From the NCBI GenBank assembly GCA_023052935.1, contig CM041298.1, positions 52,031,313 through 52,095,312 on the forward strand: DNA of 64,000 nucleotides. The letters run 5' to 3'. The notes under the pieces are model-generated. The model saw only the letters and a list, made by a program, of their open reading frames with translations, made no database searches and was not told the DNA's origin. This DNA comes from Piezodorus guildinii. Its lineage: Eukaryota; Arthropoda; Insecta; Hemiptera; Pentatomidae. Below are positions 1 to 11,999 of this stretch, in pieces. Position numbers and translations under genes: made by a program. The number at the start of each line of letters is the position of its first letter. Positions within the stretch are counted from its first letter, which is position 1.

Positions 1-268
1 TACCAGATACTCCTTTCATGAAAATCTCCACTCCCACTCTAAACCACTAGTTTCAATCCTTGCTTCCACTTCAATTCCTCACAATCCGCCGAGGCTCTGA
101 AAAGAAGATGGCCTCGAGACCTTCTTGTGTAGATTCACTACTAGAGTGCTGCCAATGGACAGTTTCTCTTCATGTTTTTTTTTTTTCATGTGTATTATCA
201 TTGTAGTATATTTACTTGATGTATGAACATACAGTTGTAAATTTCAATAAATGAATTTAAAAAAAAAA
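1..268 (+). mobile_element. Jockey-clade LINE 3' end (family J-B), truncated by window start
   Basis: This is the decayed 3' end of a Jockey-type non-LTR retrotransposon. Around 88-135 the conserved ORF2 C-terminus can be read with breaks (NPPRL, then a K/R-rich stretch, then WPRDLL). A short 3' UTR follows with 'gagtgctgcc' and 'gtaaatttcaataaatg', ending in an A-run and an AT/GA simple repeat at 258-305. The same UTR phrases recur in the copies at 24197-24790 (minus) and 31200-31893 (plus), so this is a family. The start lies outside the window. The copy is a dead fragment, and the family assignment rests on similarity seen by eye between copies. Confidence 0.7.
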
Positions 269-1480
269 AAATATATATATATATATGAAAGAATGAAAGA
301 AAGAAAAGTAAATATTATTGTGGGACCTTCTGTTCCCAAGAATAACAATAAAGCACAAAAACTGAGTCTTGTGTCTGGCATAAAAATAAAAACATTACAA
401 AAACAAACTTAAGGGTATATATTATTTATAAAAGTAGTAAATGCGATTACTTGAAAGACATATAACTACTGCTTGCATTATTTATAAAGTAGTTAATACA
501 ACGACAATAGTACATTCATGTATGACTATATAATACTAAATACATGTCCATGCAGAGATACGATAATTGTACCTCACACTAACATAATAAAATCATAGAA
601 AGAAAAAAAAAAAGGAAAGAAATGAAAGTTTTTATTAACATATTTGTAGTGAAATATGACTATTATTCTTAATGTTGTATAAAATTATTCGGAAGATTGA
701 TTACTGAGGAGATGGTGGAATAATTTGTTTTTAAATGAGATGAAAGATGCTTTGCGTATAGAGATAGGTATGGAATTCCAGAAGTAAGCGGCACACTAAC
801 TAAAGGATTTTTTAAAGGATGACTTACGATGAGAAGGAAAATAGAGGTTAGTGGGCTGGGATCTTTGTGTTAAACGAATGTATCGATGAACAAGGGATGA
901 GTAGGTCAAGAATGTAGGATGGACTTGGGGTATTTCAAGTGCGGAATAGGAATACTCCCAGGAAACACTGTCGGCAAGAAACTGGATTGAGCTAAATAAT
1001 ATAATCAATAATAGGCTTAGCGAACCCGAAGGTTCGATGCCGATACCACAAATTCCGCTACACAGACTCGTCATAATATATATAGGAAGTATATTTAAAT
1101 AGGTACTTGGTTTGTGATTAAAGATGAATGTGATGCCCCTTTTTTGTCGTTTTTTGAGAGACTGACTTCTTAACTAAAGACGAAAAATAAAATGCTTATT
1201 AAAGTCTGCATTGTTTTTTTATTTTTATTTCTGAATATCCCGAAGCATCATTGATGTCAATTTATTACTTTATATCTTGTAGGGGTACCCTGTAATAGTT
1301 TTCATAGTTAACATTTCTTCAAATGTCAGCGTTAATCCATTTTCCTCAGTTTATTAAAATCGAATTCACTCTATTAAAAAAAAATCACTGTATGTTATGT
1401 ATTGTCACATATTTATATACCTTCTATATTTATTTTTACTTATGTACATAAGTAAAATATAAAAAAGTGATAACGATAAT
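269..1480. other. AT-rich DNA with no recognisable gene
   Basis: I see only AT-rich sequence with short A-runs and GA-rich microsatellite decay next to the LINE tail. No open frame here looks like protein, and there is no splice-flanked coding segment or clear repeat. The 1490-1860 stretch that follows is somewhat richer in G+C and equally unassigned. Confidence 0.5.
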
Positions 1481-1859
1481 AAAGAAGGTCTGTAGCAACT
1501 CAGCAAAATAATACTGCCAGTTGCCCATCAATGACAGGTTTCTGCTACGAGAGTAACTGGATTAACAATTGTCATTGCTAAAGACGCACACAAGGAAGAG
1601 TTTCATACACAAAGGCAACAAAGGAAATTACTCGCAAAGTGACCCTTTTTTCTCGAGCACGACCAGACAAGAATGATTTCCGCGGAGAACTTGTACGTTC
1701 GGTCCGGGACTTGTACCACCTGAGGCACAACAGTACACTGGGAAATTACTTGGCAATTTTAAAGATGACGGAACGATGGAACGTGCGAGGAAAACGCTGA
1801 AGAAAGGAGCGTTCTAATAAGCGAGGCGAAGAAGAAAATGTTAGCAGGAGTCTGCGATA

Positions 1860-2060
1860 GCTACGTGACGCTGGGGTTGCTGAAATGGGAACTCCCGGGT
1901 TCGAGCCCTTCCTCGGCAACGCAGATTCTGGAGTATGGGGTCTCTCAACCACGTGGGCTTGATCTTCCAGGTGTTGCTAATTAATGGTCCGAAGAAAAAT
2001 CCTAGGCTAGCAGGTAGACCAAGCGGGGGTATCTGCTCCTTGTGGAAGATGAATTCCAAA
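1860..2060 (+). mobile_element. Possible SINE or tRNA-like fragment
   Basis: A box-B-like 'ggttcgagccc' at about 1899 is preceded at tRNA-like spacing by 'gatagctacgtgac', and is followed by moderately G+C-rich sequence ending near 2050. This resembles the head of a tRNA-derived SINE, but it does not clearly match either SINE family found elsewhere in the window. It could also be a random box-B match in a unique island. No cloverleaf can be drawn confidently. Confidence 0.3.
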
Positions 2061-2119
2061 GATAGTTGTTGCTCCTCAGCACGTATTATTTCTTTTTTCT
2101 TTCTACAGATTAACTAAAG

Positions 2120-2772
2120 TCAGTAAGCAGCAAAGCAATAGATGACAAATAGCATACTTCTAATCCTACAAGCAATACTACCAGGATGGTACTTCAAGAT
2201 TTTGAGAAATTTTGAGAATTTACTTCTGTTTGGGATGTATCGAATCCGAATAAATGAACATTATTACATTGATTTATTTATTTTTTTATCAAACTTATTT
2301 AAAACGGTGAATTGGATTTAAAGCAGCTTATCACCAAACATATTAGAATCCCAAAGAGGAAAAATTTATTTCAAGTTTTGTATATTTTAAACAAAAATGA
2401 TTCGGAGTTCCACTGTATGACAGCTGATAATTATTTGTATTTAAGATGCTCATTTTGAATTAATCTCTTTGAGTTATTTATTTTTGTTGTTTATGATCTT
2501 CGTTATCGATAGTACTATTTTCCTTATTCCAGTAAGTAACATTGTAACATGTGATAAATAAAAAATAGTACTTTGAAAAAAAATTACATCTCCATAGTTT
2601 AGCATGGACGCTAAACATACCATCTCATTGTTTAACTGTCTGGAAGAAACGGCATTTTATTTTTATGGTGGGTTCTTTAATTACAAGCAATATATTTTTG
2701 TTTTTATTTACTGATCTCCCATCTGTATTTATGATCTATCCATAATTTAAAATATTATTTATAAATATCATT

Positions 2773-2820
<48 letters not shown>

Positions 2821-4394
2821 AATTTTTTTTTTCATTTCTTAAAAATATAACATTTTTTTTCCGAGCATAACAATTTATCATTTCATAACATGTGAACGTT
2901 CTCCACACATCACAACGAGAAATAGTAAGTAATGGTTAATATAAGTATCATTTATAAACTTATTTAAATACGAATTATTCTTTATTTTAATTTAAATGTA
3001 AATTCTCTTCTAAATAGGCTACTTCTACCCGTAAATGAAATAAAAATATGAATTCAAAATAAATAATGAAACTTACTGTAGTCCATAAAAGGATATTTAC
3101 ATAATAAAAGTAAGCATTATAAAGTCCTTAAAGCAATTATTGCAATATTAAATTCATATCCAGCGGTAATAAGACCCTACTCGCAGATGACATCATTTGA
3201 AATGCTAATACATTCTTATTGGAATAAATGAGCTATTATATTTTATTATCATAAATAGAGAATTAGTTATATTGGGCAAAATAATTATTTAGGATTTTAC
3301 ACTCAGCTGGCAAAACTAGCGTCTGTTTTGGCAAAACGCTCGGTAGATTATTCTATAGTTTTACCACTATTTTTGATCTGACTCAACCGCTTCGAGAAGA
3401 AATCCTTTCAGCACATATAATAAAGTTAATAACTAATTTTTTTTTAAATTAAATTTAACAACTTATATTCTTATTTATATTCCTATCTCTCTGGAATGAA
3501 AATAGGATTTAAAAATATATTTAGATAAGATTCCAAAGATATGTTTTTCCTTTTTTAAATAATTTTCCAGCAATGCACAACGTAGGTGTGTAAATGTATA
3601 TTTATAATAGCATAGCATACTATTCTCTTGTTATAAAGTTGATATTTCTAATGGAGATTCCCCTTCCCGTACATATTTGCAACGAGGATGAGTTAGAGAA
3701 AATTCGTCATTTCATTGAAATTCTCATCATTGACAGTCTCAAAAAGAGCTTAAAATTATTACACAATGGTTTATTATTTCAATTTTTTTTTTCTCTTTGT
3801 AGGAAACTTAGTTCTCTATAGAAAGTTATTAATAAATTTCGTCGTAAATTATTGGTTATTTATTTATTAAACAGGATAGACGGATTTCTTTTTATTCGTT
3901 ATTAGAGTTCTAGGTATCTTGAAACTCTTTTTTAGGGGAGAGTTATTTTTTATTATTTTTTTTTTTTTTTGGAAGGGGGGGAGGGCGATCAGAAAGTTTC
4001 ATCATTGAAAATAATAAACCAAAAAACAGTTTTCAAACATTTAAAACAAATTTTTTTTCTAATAACCTTAAAAAATATCTATCTCCTGAAAAATATATAA
4101 ATACATGGTTGATAAACAGATAAGTTTCTAATCACACAAAAGCAATTCATGTTAATCTAACCAGTATTAGCAAAGATCCTGAATTTATACAAAATATATC
4201 CTAGCATATTGAGCTTTCGTTTCCATGTTTCTTTTGCAGGTTCCGATGGAAACATGTTAAATTGCTAATGATTTTTAAAAAATAAATAATTTTAGAGCGT
4301 ATTATACTTTTCTTTTTAATTACCTATTTCTAAATCCTCGAAAAACGCGGGTTATTCAGGGGTGGTATGGTTCAGCTACGAATGGTCTGTTTAT
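2120..4394. other. AT-rich DNA, (AT)n microsatellite at about 2777-2816
   Basis: This long AT-rich tract contains one perfect AT dinucleotide run of roughly 40 bp and several poly-T runs (about 3958-3971, for example). I found no gene, no transposon end and no recognisable RNA. Short open frames here are low-complexity and lack supporting signals. Confidence 0.5.
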
Positions 4395-4640
4395 TCATTT
4401 AACGTTACAGTGGAAGTCATACATTTTGCCTACCCAGCTTTAATTATTAAAGAGATCTTTAACGAGTTATATCAACACAAAGGCTCAGAACCACCATTTT
4501 ACATCACCTCCGGAGGAAAAGGCGGCATATCCAAGGATTTTCGACTACCATTAAAAAATCAGGTTGCCATCTTCCAGGATTGAGCCCGCAACCTTGGACA
4601 TAGGTTATGCTAACAGTTACACTCATGGTGACCCTACCCA
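4395..4640 (-). mobile_element. tRNA-derived SINE, family SINE-B, diverged copy
   Basis: Read on the minus strand, this segment has the same order of blocks as the copies at 11222, 28561 and 58765. These are a tRNA-like head (box-B region near 4585-4600), a middle block 'atgccgccttttcctccgg', the 'ggttctgagcc' block, then the 'aagatctcttt' block. A TA-rich tail is expected at the lower coordinates. SINE-B would be transcribed by RNA polymerase III and moved by a partner LINE; that is family knowledge and not seen here. The copy is diverged and its 3' tail is eroded. Confidence 0.65.
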
Positions 4641-5383
4641 AGAATGGTATAAATTCACATTTATGTCACCAACAAGTTATTAATATTATGAAATCAACAT
4701 GTTCCTCAGATATCAATACGGATACGTCACTTTTTCTATAAATGCATGGTCACTTTTTTTTTTTTTCATAGAGCTTCGTTCGTTTATGTTCAGAAGGTGG
4801 CAAAATGTCATAAGTGTTTCTCTTTCAGTTGAGGAGTAAACAACTTTACCTTGTACATATAAACGAACCTCCTTCTAAACATAAACGAATGACACTCCAG
4901 AATAAGAAAAACTCTCACTTCTACAAAAAGTGGCTTATGTCATCTGATTACAGAAATAGTAATACTAATATATATTTACAAATGTAAGTTTCTTTTTACT
5001 CGATTTTCTGGTCATCGCAGTATCTACAAAAAGGCTATGATTGTGAAGCTAATTTTTTTTTTTTTTTTTTAACTAAACCTTCCTTAGAAACCTTCCTCTA
5101 TGTAGTTACAAAAATATGTTTCTTAAAGCGTTTACGAAATAGGTTTCGTATAACTGAATAACTCAGAATCTGTACGTTTCTTGGAATATTATAAGTACTC
5201 ATCTAACAGATAATCAAAATTCTAACTGGTTAAAAGCAAAATCACCATGATCTGACCAGTATCAGCAAAGATATACTAATTTATAACATAACTTAAGTAT
5301 TTAAGGCATCTTATTCGTGTTTCGTATGTAAGCCCTATAGAATGTGATTATTAACTCTCAAGTGTTATCGTATTTATAAAAAA

Positions 5384-6312
5384 TCTGGTGCGGGCAACAC
5401 ACGACTTTCACTTACCTCCATTTTTAAAATCAATGAAAGAATTTTCAAATACAGTTAGAGATAAAAATACGTGAAATTATTAAGGAATTAATTAAATTAA
5501 ATTTCTATAGAAACATGTGTTTGATTCAAAAATCAATTATATTATTATCTAAAATAATCAGTTATTTTTATGTTCATTTCATCACTCTCTATTAACTTTT
5601 AAAAGCTTGTGTATGAGATGATAATTTTTCTAAAATCTTTAGCTTTCCAACGGTATATCATACATGTATATTACTGCTCTTATGTTCAAAAACGAAAAAT
5701 TGCATTAAACAAATATTTTTTCTGTTTTCTCCTTTAGTTGGGTATCGAATTTATTCAATTTATATATTTACTAGTTTTTCATCAGCGTTAACAAGATAAT
5801 CTAGTTAGTATTATTGAATCTACAAAATTAAAGGTACTTTAGGGGAAGAAAATTTAAAATATCGGCATTTAAGCCCTGTCAGACCATTTTTATCTAAATA
5901 AAACCTACATGATATTAAAGCCCATTAAATTTTACATCGATATAGCGAGTTTAATCAAAATCGTCGGAACCGTTTTTGAGAAAATCGAAAAAAGGTGCAA
6001 AATGCATGGTATAAAGTGCCTCTTCTGGTAGGCTCATTTTGATGAAAAAAGTTTTGTCACGTCTCAAGCGTATAGTTGTCTTAAATATGAAATTTCAGTT
6101 TCATAGGACTTACCGTTTCCGCCCGGGAGTTACCACACACACACACACACACAGACACACACACACACACACACACACACAGACCTTTTAGCGGGACTTG
6201 GTTATTTGGACTCAGGGGACCCTAAAACGTGTATTTCCGTTGAAAACTGGAATTCGAAAATTTTCACGATCGCAATACTTCCCCTTACTATATATAGTAA
6301 GTGAAAGTAAAA
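5384..6312 (+). mobile_element. Helitron-like (helentron/HINE-type) non-autonomous element, copy H1
   Basis: The element starts TCTGGTGCGGGC at 5384. Near its start it has the subterminal repeat ACTTTCACTTAC (5404-5415), whose exact inverted copy GTAAGTGAAAGT lies at 6297-6308. A perfect 18-bp palindrome, CTTACTATATATAGTAAG (6284-6301), sits about 10 bp from the end. A CA microsatellite (about 6134-6181) lies in the interior. Subterminal inverted repeats, a 3' hairpin, an internal microsatellite and T/A-rich insertion sites without target duplication are hallmarks of HINE/DINE-like Helitron relatives. It has no coding capacity. Near-identical copies lie at 18655-19588 and 40563-41485. The Helitron class is inferred, but membership in the repeat family is certain. 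Confidence 0.75.
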
Positions 6313-6689
6313 AATTTCAAGTGGCTAAGTACATTTTCCAATTAAAAAAGAGAAGAACTTCATAAATTTAATACTGAAAACTAAGAGATGTTTTGGTGTC
6401 TACTTAGGTGAAAGCTTCACCAGCAAATGAGATTAACTCATAACTATTACTTTAAAAAGCTAAAATATATTTATTAATTTTTGCCATTCTTACTTATGCT
6501 GGTGTGCTACTGTAAAATTGGCAATTAAATAAAGATCTAGCGCTAAATAATAACTTAATTCTCCGTGTATAGTTGAAATGGTTACTGATTGACCGATAGC
6601 GAAGTTTTATATATTATAGTTACTCTTGCCATTACCGCAGATATATTTAAACCAACCCAAAATGAAATATTTGTGGGCAATGCCATGGA

Positions 6690-7190
6690 ATACAACTAGT
6701 TTTTAATAATAAATCTCTTTATTTGTTTTCGGGCTAGCCTATACAAATGGAATTGAGTTTTACAAAAGTAATCCACATATACATAAATCAAATAGATGTA
6801 TTCGAATCGTAATATACAAAACAAGCTTTCTTAACAAAAATAAATACATAAAATAAAATATAATTATAGAAATATTAGATAAAAAAATCATAAATACTAT
6901 AAGAGATTCAATTATTGTTATTTTGATATTGTGCTTAAATTAAAATTATTCTTGAACAGAGAAATATAAATTTCTTAGTTTTAAACATTCTATTACATAA
7001 TAAAATAAATCATCAAATTTCTTTTTATTGTCTATTTGTAACAAATGTTTTATTGTCTGAAATATTTTCAATAAACGTCTTTAAGTATTTATTTCTAGAC
7101 GCGGAGTGAACGGGGCATTGCGGCAAAAAATTATATAGATCTTCCTGTTCACCTAAATTACAAACAGGACATTCAACTATCTAAATAACT
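6690..7190 (-). mobile_element. Decayed LINE ORF2 C-terminal region
   Basis: On the minus strand around 7060-7180 a reading frame gives VECPVCNLGEQED followed by FLPQCP and a basic stretch. This CxxC...H/Qx4C-like pattern closes ORF2 of R1/I/LOA-type LINEs. Sequence upstream on the minus strand (to about 7500) has only scattered LINE-like phrases and several stops. The 3' side, toward 6700, ends in AT-rich sequence containing 'aaataaagag'. It is a dead remnant. The clade is uncertain because only the zinc-finger-like C-terminus is legible. Confidence 0.45.
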
Positions 7191-7629
7191 TATTAATAAA
7201 TTGTTAATTATAGACTCAGCTGATTTTCTAAATATCAAAAGTAAATCCTTGTTTAATGGGGAAATTCAATCACGCTGTTGAAAAATTCACAAATCATAAT
7301 CTTTTCAAAGATATTTAAGCTATTTTATATCCAAAGTTTAATCCCAATTTTAGGAAAATTAGTAGAATTATTATGGGAGAAAAATAAAGGGACCAAATAG
7401 AAAACATTGCTTAATAAGTCAACTAAGACTATGCCAACCAAATAATCTAAAATTGATCTCTTATGGATTCCAAAATTGTTATTCAGAAAGCTAGTTTTTT
7501 GTTTGAAGATGTTTTTAATTATTTTATTGCTAATATGTGAAAATTTACTCCTGGATAATACTGTAAGGTGGGTAAAATTGCTGAAGTCAAATAGTACCTA
7601 ATGCAGCGGGAGGAGATATTCATTTGTGT

Positions 7630-7790
7630 TTTTTATTTTTTTTTCCAGGGCACCCCTCACTCACACAGACTCTCTCCTCCCCCCTGGCCTATTGATTTTT
7701 TTCATATTTTAAAGTGGTGATCCCCTCCCCCCTCGCCATCCCCAATTATTTTTCATTAGCGTAGGGGTTCCCCCGGCAGCGTATGGATGG
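7630..7790. other. C-rich / CT-rich low-complexity patch
   Basis: This patch is unusual against its AT-rich surroundings. It holds two runs of five to seven C residues within CT-rich sequence ('ctcctcccccctggcc' and 'cccctcccccctcgcc'). It immediately precedes the satellite array. I cannot assign it to a gene or to a known repeat. Confidence 0.5.
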
Positions 7791-7888
7791 TGGTTCATAG
7801 TCTCTGATTAAAATGTACAACTCTCTAGTCCGTCTATTACTAAGCATAAAAGAGGAAAATAAATTTACTAAATAAAAAAATTATTATT

Positions 7889-9824
7889 ATTGGCTTCACA
7901 GATCTTCGGCTCAGCAAAAAAAAGACTCATATACATAAACTGCAATTATTCCATTTAAAAATTGTAAGACTCATAACGACAGCTCCTTGGCACGTAAACA
8001 AAAAAACCAACAGTTGACCAACATATACGAACACTCTATTCTCGTTTTCACAGTAAACGTAACGGACACGACAATAGACTGATTAACGTCATGTCAATAG
8101 CTGAAATGCCAATCAGAAGAAGGTTAAAGAGAAGCTGGATAAGAGACCTCCTCTGCTAAATTAAATTAAATTATTGGCTTCACAGATCTTCGGCTCAGCA
8201 AAAAAATACTCATATACAAAAACTGCAATTATTTCAATACAAAATTTTAAGACTCATAACGACAGCTCCTTGGCACGTAAACAAGAAAACCAACAGTTGA
8301 CCAACATATACGAACACTCTATTCTCGTTTTCGCAGCAAGCTTAACGGACGTAAACTGATTAACAAGATGCCAATCAGAAGAAGGCTAAAGAGAAGCTGG
8401 ATAAGAGACCTTCTCAGCTAAATAAAATAAAATCATTGGCTTCACAGATCTTCGGCTCAGCAAAAAAATACTCATATACAAAAACTGCAATTATTTTAAT
8501 AAAAAAATTTAAGACTCATAACGACAGCTCCTTGGCACGTAAACAAGAAAACCAACAGTTGACCAACATATACGAACACTCTATTCTCGTTTTCGCAGCA
8601 AGCTTAACGGACGTAAACTGATTAACAAGATGTCAATAGCTGAAATGCCAATCAGAAGAAGGCTAAAGAGAAGCTGGATAAGAGACCTTCTCAGCTAAAT
8701 AAAATAAAATCATTGGCTTCACAGATCTTCGGCTCAGCAAAAAAATACTCATATACAAAAACTGCAATTATTTTAATAAAAAAATTTAAGACTCATAACG
8801 ACAGCTCCTTGGCACGTAAACAAGAAAACCAACAGTTGACCAACATATACGAACACTCTATTCTCGTTTTCGCAGCAAGCTTAACGGACGTAAACTGATT
8901 AACAAGATGTCAATAGCTGAAATGCCAATCAGAAGAAGGCTAAAGAGAAGCTGGATAAGAGACCTTCTCAGCTAAATAAAATAAAATCATTGGCTTCACA
9001 GATCTTCGGCTCAGCAAAAAAAAGACTCATATACATAAACTGCAATTATTCCATTTAAAAATTGTAAGACTCATAACGACAGCTCCTTGGCACGTAAACA
9101 AAAAAACCAACAGTTGACCAACATATACGAACACTCTATTCTCGTTTTCACAGTAAACGTAACGGACACGACAATAGACTGATTAACGTCATGTCAATAG
9201 CTGAAATGCCAATCAGAAGAAGGTTAAAGAGAAGCTGGATAAGAGACCTCCTCTGCTAAATTAAATTAAATTATTGGCTTCACAGATCTTCGGCTCAGCA
9301 AAAAAATACTCATATACAAAAACTGCAATTATTTCAATACAAAATTTTAAGACTCATAACGACAGCTCCTTGGCACGTAAACAAGAAAACCAACAGTTGA
9401 CCAACATATACGAACACTCTATTCTCGTTTTCGCAGCAAGCTTAACGGACGTAAACTGATTAACAAGATGTCAATAGCTGAAATGCCAATCAGAAGAAGG
9501 CTAAAGAGAAGCTGGATAAGAGACCTTCTCAGCTAAATAAAATAAAATCATTGGCTTCACAGATCTTCGGCTCAGCAAAAAAATACTCATATACAAAAAC
9601 TGCAATTATTTTAATAAAAAAAATTAAGACTCATAACGACTGCTTCTTGGCACGTAAAAAAAAAACAACAACCAACAGTTGACCAACGTATACGAACACT
9701 CTATTCTCGTTTTCACAGTAAACTTAACGGACACGACAATAGACTGATTAACGACATGTCAATAGCTGAAATGCCAACCAGAGGAAGGCTAAAGAGAAGC
9801 TGGATAAGAGGCCTCCTCTGCTAA
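7889..9824 (+). repeat. Seven-monomer tandem satellite derived from a Jockey-type LINE 3' end
   Basis: Monomers begin with 'attggcttcacagatcttcg' at 7889, 8173, 8435, 8712, 8989, 9273 and 9550, giving lengths of 284, 262, 277, 277, 284, 277 and about 275 bp. Monomers 1 and 5 look identical, as do 3 and 4. Monomers 2 and 6 differ mainly by a 15-bp gap, so the order is A-B-C-C-A-B-C' with a higher-order period of 1100 bp. Each monomer ends with a frame reading MPIRRRLKRSW-RDLL-stop, the C-terminus of Jockey-type ORF2 (compare RRLKRQWPRDLL at 23140-23179). Its beginning matches the IW...GSAKR region upstream in ORF2. The short 61-codon frames that recur in each monomer are by-products of this repetition. 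Confidence 0.9.
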
Positions 9825-9984
9825 TTTAAAACCTTGAAAAAGGTGCTGCTGGACAATTTCCTTCTCCATGCCTGCGGTGTCTGATCTCACATTTGTACAG
9901 CACATTTGCCGATTTTCAGATATCTTCTGACAGGTGTGAATAAAGATATATGAAGAGAAAAAAAAAAAAATTGTTATTCGCAAC

Positions 9985-10685
9985 TGCGTTACTGCGTATC
10001 CAGCTAATGTTACGAACTATATTTTCCGTGATCACTGTCCTTAATTTTGATTATATTAATATATCTTCCTTAATTTTCTAATATATATTTTTTTAAATGT
10101 ATAATTGTAAGCATTTACCAAAACCAACAATACATCTAAAAAATTTATAAATTTATAGTCAATATAGTACGATAAATAAAATAAAATAATTTATTAAATT
10201 CAGGTCCATTTACCGGTATAAATATTAGAGATAAAAAAGAAATACGGAGTGAATTATAAATGGTGAAAGGACTGTTGCAAGGAACACGGTTCATCTGAAT
10301 CATTGATGCCATAAAAAAAACCTAGCAAAAAAAAAAAAACAATAACAGAAATGATAAATACATTTCAATGTCTTCGTGTTCTATCGAAATATTCCCGTTA
10401 TAATCTTCATAAAAAAAAAAATCCCTAAAAAAATGATAGCGATTCGGTCGATAAACCCTTCCATAGAAAACAAAACAATCTTTATCCGCACAAAAAAAAA
10501 AAATGGACCTCTTTGATACCCGGCCTATTTGTATACGAATCACTTTGCCGACAACTTTAAGGGGTCAGGGTCATGAGTCGTATCGAAACAACGACGAAAA
10601 AATAAAATAAAAAAATGGAATAAAGAGGAGAGGGAGAAACACCTGAAAAAGTTTTTATTAGTCGGAACAAAAAATACTCGAGTTT
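9985..10685. other. AT-rich DNA with no recognisable gene
   Basis: AT-rich sequence with several A-runs (for example near 10328-10340 and 10490-10502). No coding or repeat signature is visible. Confidence 0.45.
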
Positions 10686-10689
10686 TTTA

Positions 10690-10910
10690 AGTGGTGCGCC
10701 ATGCTCCACTGACTCAGTTTAGATCGTCCTTTTTTATCAGCTGGTCTTCCTCCTTTTCCTTTCGACGTGTCCTTACAGAACCTGCGTACCCCTGGCTTCG
10801 TCCGGGGTCGTAACCTCTGGCATTTCACAGGCCATTTGGCAGAAGATCATCTCCGAGGACTAGGGTCCCCACTGTGAAGGCTAATCTACAGATGGCTCCA
10901 AATATCACAT
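10690..10910. other. G+C-rich island, function unknown
   Basis: This block is visibly richer in G+C than its surroundings and unique within the window. It contains 'ggcttcgtccggggtcgtaa' and 'atcatctccgaggactaggg'. There is no uninterrupted open frame with a protein-like sequence, and no splice-site pair frames one. It could be a conserved regulatory element or an old unrecognised repeat; the sequence alone cannot decide. Confidence 0.35.
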
Positions 10911-11221
10911 TTTTAATCTTCATCAATGAAGAGACGACTAATCCCGACATTTAAACTATTCTAATACAAGAAAATTTATTTGGTCTACGAAACCCATAGG
11001 AAGGTGTTTACTTGGATTCCTAGATGTTTGTAGGGAATCGGAAAGGTGTTTGTAAACATTCAAACCGCTTATAAAATTCGACAATAGAATTATATAATTT
11101 TTTTTTTTTTTTTTTTTATTTTATTTTTTTTTTATTTTTTTTTTTTTATTGAGCAATATTACAATCTGTCCAATTTAGGACATACTATAATATTAAACAA
11201 TTTTGTTTAACAAATATGATT

Positions 11222-11512
11222 TGGGGCCACCCGTGGAGTAGTGGCTAGTTTAACAACTATCTATGCCAAAGGTTGCGGATTCAAAACTGGTTAGTGGCCC
11301 TAGAATTTTTGTACTGGAGTAAAATTTCCTTACTATCCTTTGGATAGGTTGTAAATAGGTAGTTCCGAGGCTGTGCGACGACAGTTACTCGATAAAGATC
11401 TCTATCCTAATTAAACCTGGATTGTCAAAATTTAGGACTCCCACTGTAGCAACATCCGATTAGCCTTAGCAGCATAAAGTGATGTTAAATGAATAAACAA
11501 ACAAACAGAACA
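11222..11512 (+). mobile_element. tRNA-derived SINE, family SINE-B
   Basis: This is the most complete plus-strand SINE-B copy. The head is tRNA-like: box A lies in 'gtggagtagtggctag', about 11233-11248, and a decayed box B in 'ggttgcggattc', about 11271-11282. Diagnostic body blocks follow in order: 'gaggctgtgcgacg', 'taaagatctctatcctaatt', 'aaacctggattg', 'gactcccactgtagca' and 'ccgattagcc'. The 3' tail is 'aaatgaataaacaaacaaac'. The same blocks recur at 15690, 28561, 29205(-), 58765(-), 59414 and 61232(-). A 45-bp T-rich tract lies directly upstream. Non-coding. Confidence 0.8.
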
Positions 11513-11656
11513 AATGTGATTTTAAACGAAAAAAAAATAACCGAATTTTGTGAAAATAACACTTTTATTTTCGTGGTGCAATCATTCCAAAACACTATAT
11601 CTATATTTTTTTAGTTATTTAGTATAAGTACTACTTGAGGAAGATTTACTTATTTA

Positions 11657-11989
11657 TTCATATTAAAACAGCACAATTCTTTCTTCCTTATCTTTTTTAT
11701 TTTCATTGTTACACAAATTGTCACATGTAGTAGACAACGTTTCGGGGCTTTTTCCCCATTATCAAGACTTTTTTTATCTATACATTCTAATCTTCTGTAG
11801 CTCACAGCAACATCTTCCTATAAGGTTGACTATTGGCTCAGTGAGTTATAGAAAATTAGAATGCACAGATAAAAAAAGTCTTGATAATAGAGAAATAGCC
11901 CCGAAACTTTGACTATTACATGTGACAATTTGTGTAACAATGAAAACAAAAAAGATAAGGAAGAAAAAATTGTGCTGTTTTAATATGAA
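11657..11989. repeat. Large near-perfect inverted repeat (foldback), arms of about 150 bp
   Basis: The segment from 'ttcatattaaaacagcac' (11657) to about 11805 reappears as its reverse complement at about 11841-11989, around a spacer of 30-40 bp, with only scattered differences. Each arm carries a stem-loop and GAAAC motif. In the left arm, read on the minus strand, it is GGGG, a short A-rich loop, CCCC, then GAAACG. Transcribed, this would form a very long hairpin. It may be two copies of one short retroelement end inserted head to head, or a foldback transposon. No coding sequence is present. Confidence 0.85.
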
Positions 11990-11999
11990 CTATATTTAT

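Noticed and set aside
8174..9459. Four copies of a 61-codon gene
   Set aside because: The frames recur because the satellite monomer recurs. They overlap a degenerate LINE ORF2 segment, and the frame is broken in monomers 1, 5 and 7.
7889..9824. CRISPR array
   Set aside because: The units are 262-284 bp and directly adjacent without unique spacers, and the genome is eukaryotic.
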